Of a stretch of DNA of 64,000 nt, positions 33,292 to 44,498 are shown in pieces. The notes below the pieces were generated by a model, which ran no database searches, was not told the origin of the DNA, and saw only the letters and a list, made by a program, of their open reading frames with translations. Both the position numbers and the translations under genes were made by a program. The DNA is from Phanerochaete sordida. Its lineage: Eukaryota; Basidiomycota; Agaricomycetes; Polyporales; Phanerochaetaceae. The stretch covers positions 310,001 through 374,000 of the forward strand of contig BPQB01000025.1 in NCBI GenBank assembly GCA_019973155.2, given 5' to 3'. Positions within the stretch are counted from its first letter, which is position 1. Each line of letters begins with the position of its first letter.

Positions 33292-35173
33292 CGCACGCCC
33301 GGCATCTGAGACGCAGTACTCACGTCCGCCGCGGTTCCGTGTCAGGCACGTATCTTGAAACAAACTCTTCCCTTGTATATACCAGTAATCAGATACCCGT
33401 TCGCTATACGTATCGGCCGACAACAGAAGGGCGCGTTGAGAGCCTGCAGTCGTGCAGGTACATCCAGCTTCTCAAGATCCTGAGACATAGGCCAGCCGCG
33501 CTCGGTCCGCTGTCGCAGCCTACTCAGCAGCTTGTCCGCGAGCAGCTCGAATACGTCGTCGGAACGTGGCCGCGGAAGTTAGCTTCGCACAAGAGTCTGA
33601 TCTGCAGGGTTCTCGCGCCGACAGTCTTCGGCGTACCCGCTGCCCACCCCGGCGTCGCACAGGATTTCGCCCATCCGTCGCGCGCTTCGATGCCCCCGTG
33701 AATCATCTGCGCGGGCGCACTCGCCGGAAGCGCAGATCGCGGCGGGGTGTAAAGAGCTTCTACTTGGGGCGGCGTCGTGGTTCGTCGGCCGCGAGTCACA
33801 GCGCGCGAGCTGTGCGGAAGACTCTGCGGGGCCCCGCGTTAGCATGCGCGGTACAGTGAGACTCCGCGTTGATGTTCATCCACTTGCGTGTGCGCCGCGA
33901 GTCTCTACAATGGGCTGTTGAGCAGGTCAAGTGCATTGATGCGACCCTATTTATGTAGAGTGGCTAAGCCAGTTGCTGGCGTTGTCGACAAGGTCCTGGA
34001 CGTCCTGCCAATTGGTTCGGACAGCCTGTAGGGGCTCGGCTACCGTGACTACAGTGCTTCAGTCACTAAAATCACGAGAACCACGGAGATCAAGGCCTGG
34101 GTCTTGCTGGTCGGATATTGGTTGAATTTACAGGGTCCTTGCCTGTTTGTTCACAATTAAGAGCAAAGCCAAAGCAATTGTTCTGCATGATCTCGATGAA
34201 GGGGTAGTTTCACTTCGCTCAAGCTCAATGTACAGTACACTGCTTCCGAGATGACTTTCAGGGTAGCGGTAGCCTTTGGATGGTGAGCATTTCTATTTCC
34301 GACGCTATCTACAGTGTAGTGCAATACAAGCAACTCTAGCGAATCGAATGAGCCCGGTAGCCAATCCATTTCCTTTTGCCCAGTGTGCAGAACGAACCAA
34401 ACGGTTCGTCGCAAACACAAGGTAAAAGAAAAAGGAGGGATCCCCCGACGACACAAGCCGATACTGCAGTGGCAAGGTCATCGCGCCCCCGAGTTGCAAG
34501 CAGAGCTCGAGGAGCAAGGGCGGCAAAAGTTTGATAACCAATAATGAAGGCACCGGAGTGGTAAGGATTCGAGACGGGCGAGCCCCAGGTTATATACCCT
34601 GGCGGGCGTCTCTACGCGCGCGCACGGACCAGGCTGGCGCGTCACCGCGAAGACTCGAGCGCGTGCACGCCCATCCACCGTTCCACGACGTCTTCCTTGT
34701 GGGTCCCCTTGGTTCTATCGTGGTTCACGCATACATCTTGGGCACAGCACAAGTCCTGAACTAATGAAATCCAATCTCTCATACTTATCTTGCGCTGAAA
34801 CCAGCAGGCATGCAGTGCTTTACCGAACTACCGCCCTTTGTTTCGTTTGCATTTGGGACCCCGGCGTACATACGCTGGGGACAGAGCGCAAGCCTCGCCA
34901 CGGTAGATAACGCGGAAGTATCTTCTGTCCCCGGCTGCTCCCGGTGGCACGTCCAGCTCGCATCTATACGTGCAGCACGCCGGACGATGTTAAGCAGTGT
35001 GAGTCAGTTCGCCACATTCTTCTGAGCGCTGACTCTGACACGTAACCTCCAGTAGTCTTATTGCCAAGATGCGACGCGTTGAGGCATAAACTTCCCATCG
35101 TGGAGACGTGGGACGAGTACCACGTCAGAGGCCAGCCTATCGTGACGTGCAAACCCTCACTCCGACCGCATCG
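33292..35173. other. Intergenic region, no credible gene
   Basis: About 1.9 kb. Contains a TATA-like run near 34590 but no frame with recognisable motifs follows it. Probably the F-box 3' UTR plus decayed sequence. Confidence 0.4.
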
Positions 35174-35180
35174 TATATAT
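35174..35180 (+). promoter_or_regulatory. TATA box of the first PNPOx-like gene
   Basis: TATATAT, about 90 bp upstream of the ATG at 35264, followed by a CT-rich leader. Confidence 0.55.
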
Positions 35181-35263
35181 GGCACCTGTTCGTGCACGCG
35201 CGGGGTCCACCTGCCAGCTCTCTTCTTCTTCTCTCTTGGACTACAGCACCCTTCTAGCGAAAC

Positions 35264-36323
35264 ATGGGTCACTTTTACGACGAGATTCCGGATGACCCAA
35301 AGCTGATAGAGTGGATTAAGAACCAGAAGCTTTACCATGTCGCGTCCGCGCCTTTGAACGGTCAGACATTCCTAAAGCGCAAGCAGCGTGTGCTGACCAA
35401 CATGATCTAGGCGGGCATGTCAACGTATCCCCTAGAGGGTACGATAGCTTCAAACTTGTCAGCCGAAAGGCATGCTGGTTTATGGACCTCTCTGGGTCAG
35501 GTAAGTTATCTTCCGACCGTCATTTGCCCTACCACGGTGGCTAAGGGCACGCCGTGCAGGAAACGAGACCATCTCGCATCTGTACGAACCGGGGAACGGC
35601 CGTATCACTATCTTATTCCAGGCCTTCGAGGGCCCTCCGCGCATCCTCCGACTCTACGGCAAAGGTCAGGAACAAGCGTTAGAAGACTGCTATCTTACTA
35701 ACCATGACCAACAGGCAAGGTTTACGAGAAGGGGACTCCCGAGTTCGACAAGCTCTTTAACCCTTCTAACGACGAAGGGGAGCTTGATTACCCCACACCG
35801 GAGCTCCTGCCTGGAGCGCGCGCTGTAATTTGGATCGATATCACACGTGTGGGCTCTGCGTGCGGCTTCTCAGTGCCGTTCATGAAATTCGAGTCGCATC
35901 GTGAGTGATTGACGAGCGTAAACCCTCCTCGTTTAATTCAGACGTTCTCCAGGGGAGCAGCTGAATCAGGTCGCGGCGCGCATGGAAGACAAGGACGCCG
36001 CAACTGAGGACCCATATACGCTGCACTGGGAGAAGGGCCTGCTCGCTTACTGGGTCAAGATCAACACCTGGTCGATAGACGGTCTGCCAGGCCTGAAGCA
36101 GGTTCTTCCGCGCGTGACGGGAGACGATGTCAAGCAGGCCATGACGGAAGTGGGTATCAAACCGCCTGCGCAGGTTCTAAATATGAAGGGCGGCAAGGCG
36201 AACGAGCTAACGGTGCTCCTCATCGGCCTGATGCTTGGCGCGCTCCTCATGTCCGTGATCCAGCGTCGGCTGCAGGGCATGTCGCCTCCCCTTTGCGTAG
36301 GCGACGCCTGCGTCCATGTATAG
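35264..36323 (+). CDS. Pyridoxamine 5'-phosphate oxidase-like flavoprotein with C-terminal membrane tail (copy 1)
   Basis: Split-barrel FMN-binding family; the substrate of this fungal branch is unknown. Five or six exons: MGHFYDEIPDDPKLIEWIKN and QKLYHVASAPLNG, then GHVNVSPRGYDSFKLVSRKA with CWFMDLSGSG, then NETISHLYEPGNGRITILFQ and AFEGPPRILRLYGKG, then VYEKGTPEFDKLF and ARAVIWIDITRVGSACGFSV, and a last exon with EDPYTLHWEKGLLAYWVKIN and TWSIDGLPGL. The HVNVSPRG and GPPRILRLYG segments form the FMN-binding barrel. The C-terminus has a hydrophobic segment (LTVLLIGLMLGALLMSV) followed by basic residues, consistent with a tail anchor. A close paralogue follows 250 bp downstream in the same orientation. 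Confidence 0.9.
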
Positions 36324-36575
36324 CGTTCGCACAGCGTACACAATGTTTATGTCATATCGCGACATGCGTCCACCGACGTTGCAGCGTGGCCTAGGGTCGG
36401 GACAGCGTCTGTACAAGGCGAAGATTCTGATCGACCTTCGATCGGCCGAACAGGTCACAGGGGTAGGCGGAGCGGAAGCAGATTCAATCACAGTTTGCGT
36501 CCTCATAACGCGGTGAGTCAAATACCTCGCACCTTTCACTTATACTTCCATCTCCAGATACCCAAGCGCACACAG

Positions 36576-37652
36576 ATGGGCAAATTCTACAACGAGATAC
36601 CAGACGATCCAAAGCTCCTAGACTGGATCAAGTCTCAGCAGCTATTTCATGTCGCGACCGCACCATTGAATGGTACGTATGCTCCCGCTAGTGCGACGGC
36701 GCACCGCTGCACCGCTTTGGTCTTCTGGATTCAATTGACGAGTTTCAACGGCTTAGGTGGACACGTCAATGTCTCCCCCAAGGGGCAACCGACGCTGAAG
36801 GTCGTCAACAGTAAGGCGGTGTGGTACCTCGACCTCACCGGCTCCGGTGTGTCCATCTGGCTTAGGGCGACTGTATTGGAGCTCACTACGGTCCCGCGCA
36901 GGCAACGAGACGATCTCGCACCTCTACGAGCCCGGCAACGCGCGCATGACGCTCATGTTCGAGGCGTTCCAGGGCCCGCCCCAGATCGTGCGGCTCTTCG
37001 GACACGGTGCGCGCCCCGCCCCTCCGCGTCCGCCCTGTCTCACCCGCGCACAGGCCGGGTCATCGAGCGCGGCACGCCCGAGTTCGATGAGCTCCTAGAC
37101 AACCGCGGGCCGGACGGGTACGGCTGGCCGACGCCCGAACTGCAGCCTGGTGCGCGCGCGATCATATGGCTCGACATCGAGAAGGTCGGCACGTCGTGCG
37201 GGTACTCCGTGCCGTTCTATGAGTTCAAAGGGCACCGTACGTCCAGCCCCCCTCGCGCGTCTCTGTCCTGAGCGGCGTGCTGACCTGCATGGTTGCGTCT
37301 AGGCGACGTGCTCAAGAACTGGTCGGTGACACTCGAGAAGAACGACCGCGAGGTCGAGGACCCGTGGTCGCTCCACCCGAAGAAGAGCCTCAAGAACTAC
37401 TGGCTGCACTTCAACACCTGGTCAATGGACGGCTTGCCCGGGTACAAGGGGGTGTCTGACAGGGCAAACACGGCCCTTGTACGCAAGGTCATGTCTGACG
37501 TTGGGCTGAACTATGACAACAGCCTCGCGGGGCGACGAGGGACGCCGGAGCGGTGGCATCTCCTGCTTGTCGGACTCATCTTCGGGTGGGTGCTCGCGGA
37601 AGCAGTGAAAGGCAATATGACATCGATAGCGAGGCAGCTCATGAAGGCATAG
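36576..37652 (+). CDS. Pyridoxamine 5'-phosphate oxidase-like flavoprotein with C-terminal membrane tail (copy 2)
   Basis: Tandem duplicate of the preceding gene with the same exon plan: MGKFYNEIPDDPKLLDWIKS and QQLFHVATAPLNG, GHVNVSPKGQPTLKVVNSKA with VWYLDLTGSG, NETISHLYEPGNARMTLMFE and AFQGPPQIVRLFGHG, VIERGTPEFDELLDN, ARAIIWLDIEKVGTSCGYSV, and DPWSLHPKKSLKNYWLHFNT with WSMDGLPGYKG. It also ends in a hydrophobic segment (WHLLLVGLIFGWVLAEAV) and a short basic tail. The start at 36576 is fixed by homology to copy 1; in-frame upstream codons from 36495 would add an unmatched leader. Copy 2 has higher GC and differs mostly in the middle and in the tail. Confidence 0.92.
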
Positions 37653-37910
37653 GCGTCACCATGTATATTGTACACCCGAGGACGGGTTTGTACACCATTT
37701 GTATGAACAGGAGATACAATCCGCCGATCCATGCTAGCTGGAAGTCCGGAGACAGTGGAAAGGAACGATGCTACGTAACTACGTCAAGAACCACAAATAG
37801 GGATGAAATAGTGAGTATGAAGCTATGTCTACAGGAAGGCGCGGTCTTAAGGTAACAGCACTATACGATACACCTACGACGTGAATGAGGAACGAGCAAA
37901 CGAGGGACTT

Positions 37911-40900
37911 CTAGACACGCAGGCCAGCCTTGATGCTGAGCACTGCCCTGATAGCGTGGAACCCGACCCGCATGGAATGCATGAGAGCCCAGATAAGACC
38001 GACTGCAGATACGGTCAGCGAAAGGACGTGAGCAGACGAGAGGAAAGCAGCTTACTAAAGAGGATCGGAATCCAGAACAGAATCAGCATGCGATCATGCT
38101 TCTTCTGCTGCTTGCGCGACTGCTTCTTGGCCGGTCGGTACCCGTACGACTTGACCTCCTGCTCGGGAACAGGGACGGGCTCGTATCCGACAAGACGAAC
38201 GGTGGCCGGGGCGGCCGCGAGGGCAGTGGACTCTTCTGTGGGCGCGACCTTGGGCTTCTCGACCTCCTCGGTTGAGCGAGGGGTGTATGCCGGAGGCGCG
38301 TCGTCTGTCGGGGGGCGGACGGTGAGAGCCCAGCGCTCCCACATCGCCTTCCACTCCTGGCCCGTCGGGATGCCAAGCCACTGCGGGGCGCGACCCGCCC
38401 GGTCGCCCTCGCCGTCGGACTGAGGCGCGTCTGGGCGGCGATCGCCCCAGAGAAGCGTCGGCATCGGGACGAAGACCGGGAACACGGCAGGCATCTGCGG
38501 GAGCGTGCCCCAGGCGGGCATGCCGGGGAGGTGCAGGGGGATGTTCTGCATCATGCCCTGTGGATGCTGGAGCTGTGCGAAGGTGCGCTGGACCATCTCC
38601 ATGATCGACGCGGCCATCTGCTTCTCGTCGACGATGCCGGCCTCGGCCTCCTTTGCCTTCTTCGACGCAAGAGGCCGAAGGACCGCGTCGTCATCTTCTG
38701 AAGATGAAGCGTGCTGGAGAGCGACCTTCTCCTTGGGAAGCGAGGACTTGCGCTCAGCCCTACGGCGCCGGCATGACCGTGGTAGGGAGTCACACTCGTC
38801 CGAGGCACCTTCGACGTCGCCCCACGTGGCTTCGTCGTCCTGATCGCCTGCGCTACACTCGCCGACGCTGTCTTCGTCGTCCGCGAAGGGGTCCTCGATG
38901 AACAAGTCCTCAAAAAGACCGGGTGGTGCCGTCTCCGCAGCAGTCCTGCCCAGAGCGTTGACGATGTCGAGAGCAGCTCCAGCCTCGACGAGCAAGCGCG
39001 CACAGGCGATGTCGTTCTTGAGGGCAGCGAAGTGCAGAGCGGTGAAGCCGTTGTTGTCCCGAGCGTCTACGTCGATGTGATGTTCAAGCAAGAACAGGAC
39101 GACCTTGCTGAAGCCAAGGAATGTAGCCAAGTGGAGCATAGTCTGGCCGCTGCTAGTGGTGTGCGAGACAGTGGAAGCAATGCTGCGCGTGGGGATAGAC
39201 AGAGGTGTGTCCAGGACGGAAAGGAAATCCAAGATGAGCTTCTCAAAATCGCCAGACTCGCTTGAGCGGGTACGGAGAAGGTGGAGAAGATCGGCGGAGA
39301 AGCGCGACGAACCGGCCAGCTGCATACCAGAAGTCGGTGCGCTGTTCATCGAAGTACTCATGCTGTCTGGACCGGTGGTGTTAACGATCCTCATTGCGAC
39401 GTCCCTGGCATCCTCAATCTTGCCGGTCATCTTCAAACCGACGACCTGCAACGCGAGCTCCATGCTAAGGCTGTCATGAGTAAGAGCTTATCTCGGAGGA
39501 ATGTATCACGTACAGAGCTCTGTCGGTTTCGTCTTGATAAGCGAACAGAGACGGAGGCGACCCATCCTCTTCCTTCGGGATACCGTCAAACCAGACGGCG
39601 ACGACGCCCGGGGTCGGGCTGGGAGGCAGTATGCAAACGAGAGTGTTGTCGCTCCAGCGCTGTGTCGAAGTCGAGCAGACGTCGCCAAAGACGCAGTTGA
39701 GCTGCATGTTGGGGTGGAAGTTGGCGCCGAGGATAGTGATCTCGATACCGCCATACGTGGGACCTTGCGAAGGGATGAGGCGATGAATCTTCGGCTGCGG
39801 CAGGGCAGGAATCGGCTGGGGCTCCGCAGCGTTGAAGAGGTACTGCAAAGACTGCGCGATCTCGAGTGGCTGCGGTGCGGGCATAGTCATCATATCCGGA
39901 GAGTGTATCGATGAAGGGGTCACCGGAGACATGTCGTGGGCCAAAAAGCTCGTGTGCGGCACCGAAGCTAGCCTAGGGTCCATGCCGCTAACTGCACTCG
40001 CGTCTGGCATAAGGATGTCATCGAAGGAATGCGACTCGTTCGCGACGATGGGCGGCGCGACAGCGGAGGGGAGCATGCTGGGGATCACGGCGGGTGCCCC
40101 ATGGTCACTGAAGTCAGGGGTGCCGGGCTCAAGCTTCTGCGTGTGTTCGGGCGAGCTACCTCCGTGGCTGAGAGCAGGGGTGGAGGGTCGTGTGGCGAAG
40201 GCGGAGGGGACAGTAGAGTTGAGACTACCGTTGCTGGTCTTGCGCGACAACTTGCCCGACCGGCGACCGTCGTAGGGCTTCGTCCTCTTCTTGGGAACAC
40301 GTTCTTCACCGGCCTTCCGCTTGGCCAATTGGGAGCCACCAGCGTCAGGCCGATCCCCAAGAGAACGAAAGCCCCATTCCGAATCAGGGGTTTGACCGGC
40401 GCTACTGGCAGCCTTGCTTACCCCAGTGCTCTTGTGGTCGTCCGTTATCATGATCGGACGGGTTACGCCAGAGCCGACGATCCTCCCAGCGTGATCGAAC
40501 ATGGTGAAATGGACGTTGAACCCCGTCTTCTCTCGGTGGTGTCGACAGTAGCACGTTATGCGTAGCGGAAGGACGACAGTGCCTGACGAGAAGTCGAGAA
40601 CCTCTGGGCAATTGAATTGGATGAGCTTGGAGCTGTCTTCATGCTTGCCGCGACCGGGAATGACAAGGGGCTCCTCCGGGCTCTCGTCGTCCGAACGGGC
40701 GGGCCTGACTCGCGCAGCGAGCTTGCGCTCAATACGCTTGGCCTAGATGGGGCAATGTTAGCGCCGATAGGGCTGATTCAGAGGAAGGGGGCGTACTTCG
40801 CGAGCCTGACAACTCGTACAGCACGTCACCTTCGTGTGTGGAGGCGTGGCACAAGTGATTTCCGTGGTCAAGTGTAGGGTATCGTCGGGTATCGCATCTA

Positions 40901-41729
40901 ATACAATTGTTAGCGCAAAGCCGAAAACATGTGTTGATGAAGACGGACCTATTTTTCCTTCCTTACGCGTGCGTCGCTTTGTGCTAGTGCCTTTCGGCAA
41001 GCGAAGCCACTTCCAACTGCCGACCCGGTCATACTTCAGGGGCTCTCCCGATGATGAGCTTGCGTGTGCAAGGTCGACAGTGAGGCGGACCTGAGTCTCG
41101 ACGCGAGACTTGGTACCGCCCTCCGGGATAGACGGGAACATGATTGGGAGACTGTGCAAAGCTTGTGAGCGATGCACCACCCAAGCACAATGACGACTAC
41201 GCACTTTGAGCATGACTCCTTGGGCGGGTATACAACTGACTGCAGGGCGGCGGGAGGCGGGTCGCGCCGGACTTGCGACGGAGGTGGAGGAACGGGTTTC
41301 GTGGCCGAGATGGAGGTTCGGGGCCTATAGGCCGGGCAGACCTCCGCCACGGGATACGGAAACATTTGAGAGCGGGGTGCAACGAAAGACGAGTGCATGT
41401 CTGTGCTTAACGGGGAGCTGCGCGACGGACGACGAGGGAGGTGAAACACGGCGGATTTTATGAGCAGGAAGAGTGACAGAAGAAATGGACGCGACATACT
41501 CTTCGTATGCATCGTCTTGGATCAAATCACCCAAGTCTAGGGTAGGGGCCCGACCATCCTTATCGGCAGAGTCGAGAGACTCGTCAGGGATGAAGAAGCC
41601 ATCCTGGGACAGCGAATGACACCAAGCGTTGACAACCTCCTGGGTGATCGCGGGGTCGAGATTATCGGAGCCCTCTGGCGTCGAAGGTGATGGCGAGCGT
41701 GAACATGCTGTCGTTGAGGATGAAGACAT
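37911..41729 (-). CDS. Membrane-tethered transcription factor, SPT23/MGA2 family
   Basis: In yeast, Spt23 and Mga2 are ER-anchored activators released by ubiquitin-proteasome processing that drive OLE1 fatty-acid desaturase expression. Order of features: acidic N-terminus (LDLGDLIQDDAYEEYVASIS), a conserved region (SRVETQVRLTVDLAHA, GSWKWLRLPKGTSTKRRTRK, DDTLHLTTEITCATPPH, FNVHFTMFDHAGRIVGSG), basic patch VPKKRTKPYDGRRSG, an IPT/TIG domain (KIHRLIPSQGPTYGGIEITI, LGANFHPNMQLNCVFGD), two ankyrin repeats (SGQTMLHLATFLGFSKVVLF; DNNGFTALHFAALKNDIACA), and a C-terminal helix. The last intron (GTAAGC donor) joins RMLILFWIPILF to IGLIWALMHSMRVGF, giving one membrane span. The start is MSSSSTTACSRS at 41729; MHFHTQ at 41777 is an in-frame alternative. 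Confidence 0.92.
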
Positions 41730-42043
41730 GGAGGTTGAAAGAGAAGGGTGATAGCTTGGCTGCGTGTGGAAATGCAAGTCTATTAGCGACTAAACGCCAA
41801 TTAGAGCGGCACCTTCGGTCTCGGCCGGAGCGCAATACATTTTACTGAAGCGAGACCGGTCTCAGAGATAAGCTTCGGCCCGAGAGCGTTAGACTCTACG
41901 CCGGCGTCTCCGGCAGGAGCGCCATTTCGGGGAGGTCGCTCGCCGGCTCCGGGGCACGCGTTCCTGCAGGTTCGCGTTTTGGGACTGGCCACTCATTGCT
42001 GCTCATCCTCCTCCTCACCACCGCCACACACGCTCAGCCAGCC
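41730..42043. promoter_or_regulatory. Divergent promoter, SPT23/MGA2-like and NUP50 genes
   Basis: About 310 bp between divergent starts. It holds a perfect 12-bp palindrome GAGACCGGTCTC (41852-41863) and related GGTCTC/TTCGG sequences nearby. A role as a regulator binding site is inference. Confidence 0.45.
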
Positions 42044-44279
42044 ATGAAACGAGGCGCAGAGAAGCAGCTCACGAGGGAAGGAGGTGATGACGACACCGAC
42101 GCCGTACGTATGTCGTTGCACGCTCGCGACGTGTTCTCAACCACGCCTACGGCAGGCCAATGAGCCCGGCCAGGGCTTTAGGAAAGCAGACGACACAGTG
42201 CTCGCTACCAGACCGTAAGCACGCGTCCGCAGCATGCTTCTCGGCCTCCCCTTGACTGTTCAACAGAATCAGGGGTCTGCCCAAGCGGGCGACTGCAGGC
42301 TCATCCTCCGGATCCGTACCTGTATGTGTCCTGATCTTTGTCACGTTCGCCGACTCATTCGGTTATACTAACCTTCATGCACGCAGACATCTGCTGCACC
42401 GCCATCCAAATTTGCGGGTTTTGCTGGTTTTGGCACCGCTGCTCCCGCCGCATCACCTTTCTCCTTTACACCACCGTCAAAGCCTGCCGAATCTCATGCA
42501 GCAGCGGGCAGTTCATTCTTGTTCAACCCCTCAGCAAGTTCCTTCACGCCTCCTGTAACGTCAGTGTCAACGGCAGCACCAGCGGTGTCATCTTCAGCGA
42601 GCAATGCGACGAAAACCTTTGCCTCATTCCTTGGAAGTACCCCGGCATCAAAGGCTCCCGAGCCCAAGCCCACCAATGGCGTCCATGCGCAGAACGGAGA
42701 GGCAGTGGACGATGATAAAGTCAAGGCGGAGACCAAGTACTACCGTTCCCTCCGCGGTTTGAACGTGTCATTCGTGAAAGCAATTACCAAGGCTGTGGAT
42801 TCGGATCCCTTCCTCGATCTCGCAACCGTGCTGGAGCAATACAAATCTCTGCGGTCAAAAGTTAGAGAGGAGTACGAGCAAGATGTCAAGAAGGTTTCTA
42901 CATCCACGACACCGGCCGCAGTATCATCAAGTCGCACGCCGGCGTTGGCGTTCGGAGCCAACGCTGGAACAACGGCGCCGACACCTCCAGCGGCACCGAG
43001 TAGTGGATTCAGCTTTGGGGGAAAGCCATTGGCACTCGAGAGCTCGGATGCCAAGCCGCCGCCCTCTATGCCTGCCCCACCGACAAGTTTCGCTGGGTTC
43101 ACTGCCCCAGCGGCTTCGTCATCCGCCACAGCCACGTCCGGAGGCTTCAAGCCCACCATAGATCTCACCAGTACATCTTCATTTGCCTTCGGCGCACCCT
43201 CTGCCACGTCCGGGAGCAGCTCTTCGGCCGCGCCACCTCAGTCATCCTTCGCGTTTGGCGCACCGTCCTCATCATCTTCCTCCTCCTTCTCCTTTGCGTC
43301 GAACAAGCCGGCCGAAAACTCATCCGCTGCCGCGCCATCCATCTTCTCCAGTAACCTCTTCACAACAGCGGCGAGCGACAGCTCGAAGGAGAAGGACGAG
43401 ACAGAGAAGGAGGCCGAGAAGCCCGTCGCGCCAGGCAGCATCTTCGGCGGCGGCCTTGCGTTCGGCTCGGACAAGGACAAGCCCGCACTGACCTCGACGC
43501 CGACGAAGAGCGGCGCCTTCACCTTCAGCACGCCGCCGCCGCCAGGCAAAGCCGCGCCGTTCACCTTCGGTGCCGCAGGCAGCATAGGCAACCCCGTCGG
43601 CTTTGGCTTCGGGAGCCCACCGAAGACGCCTGACGCCGAGCCGAAGCCCGCCGCGTCGACGTCGAAGTTCGGCGGCTTCTCGTTCGCGCCGTCTGCGCCT
43701 GTCAAGGAGACGGACTCGGGCGAGGGCACCGACTCGTCGAGAGCGGAGACGCCCGCAGAGAGCACCCCGCCCCTCCTTGCGCAGTCGTCGCAGCACGACG
43801 CCGAGGGCGAGGGCGAGGAAGACGAGGAGACCAAGTTCGAAGTGCGGTCGAAGGTCTACCGCATGATGAAGAAGCCAAGCGGGCAGTCCGAGTGGACTGA
43901 CGTCGGCATCGGTAGGTATTCGCCGTCGCCGTACAAAGTATCCTTTACTGACTGCGCTCAGGTATGTTGAGGGTCAAGGCCCACAAGGAGAGTGGCCAAC
44001 GTCGTCTGCTGCTCCGGAACAGCAGCACAGGGAAGATTACCATCGTATGTCTGCTCGCCTACGCTTGTGAAGAGCATTGATTCACGCCGACTATAGAACT
44101 TCAACGTCTACAAGGGTATGAACCCGACGGTTGCCAAGAACGTCGTTTCTTTCATGGGCCATGACGAGGGTCATTCGGTGCCCTTCAAGCTCCGAGTCAA
44201 GACCGCTGAGCAGGCTGATGACCTGAAGCAAGCACTTGACCGGGAAATTGAGTTTGTGAAGGCGAAGTCCTCCGATTGA
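42044..44279 (+). CDS. Nucleoporin NUP50/Nup2-like, with FG repeats and RanBP1 domain
   Basis: Nuclear-pore protein that binds importin-alpha and Ran and speeds cargo release. Small N-terminal exons give MKRGAEKQLTREGGDDDTD, ANEPGQGFRKADDTVLATR and, by an ACAG acceptor, PIRGLPKRATAG; this matches the NUP50 N-terminal importin-binding region. Next come FG-type repeats (AGFAGFG, SSFLFNPS, FAFGAPS, GFSFGG, FTFGAAG, FGFGSPP), with a helical block between (KYYRSLRGLNVSFVKAITKA). The C-terminus is a RanBP1-like domain over three exons: ETKFEVRSKVYRMMKKPSGQ, RVKAHKESGQRRLLLRNSST, and NFNVYKGMNPTVAKNVVSFM with the end LDREIEFVKAKSSD. About 620 residues. Convergent with the Rab GAP gene 220 bp downstream. 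Confidence 0.93.
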
Positions 44280-44498
44280 AGCTCTCGTGTAGCTACTCGT
44301 GCTCTCATGTCTCGGATCCATCGTATTTGATCTTGATGTGCTCTACCTAATCGTCTGGATGCAGTGGCACTACAACTACATGAGCAGAGGGTGCACTTTC
44401 AGATGGGTATCCCGATCGGTACGTATGAACTAGGTGACTTTCCATGGTACAGTTGCATGTGAAATAAATACGCGGACGCCTGCAGGCGGCGGCCTCCC

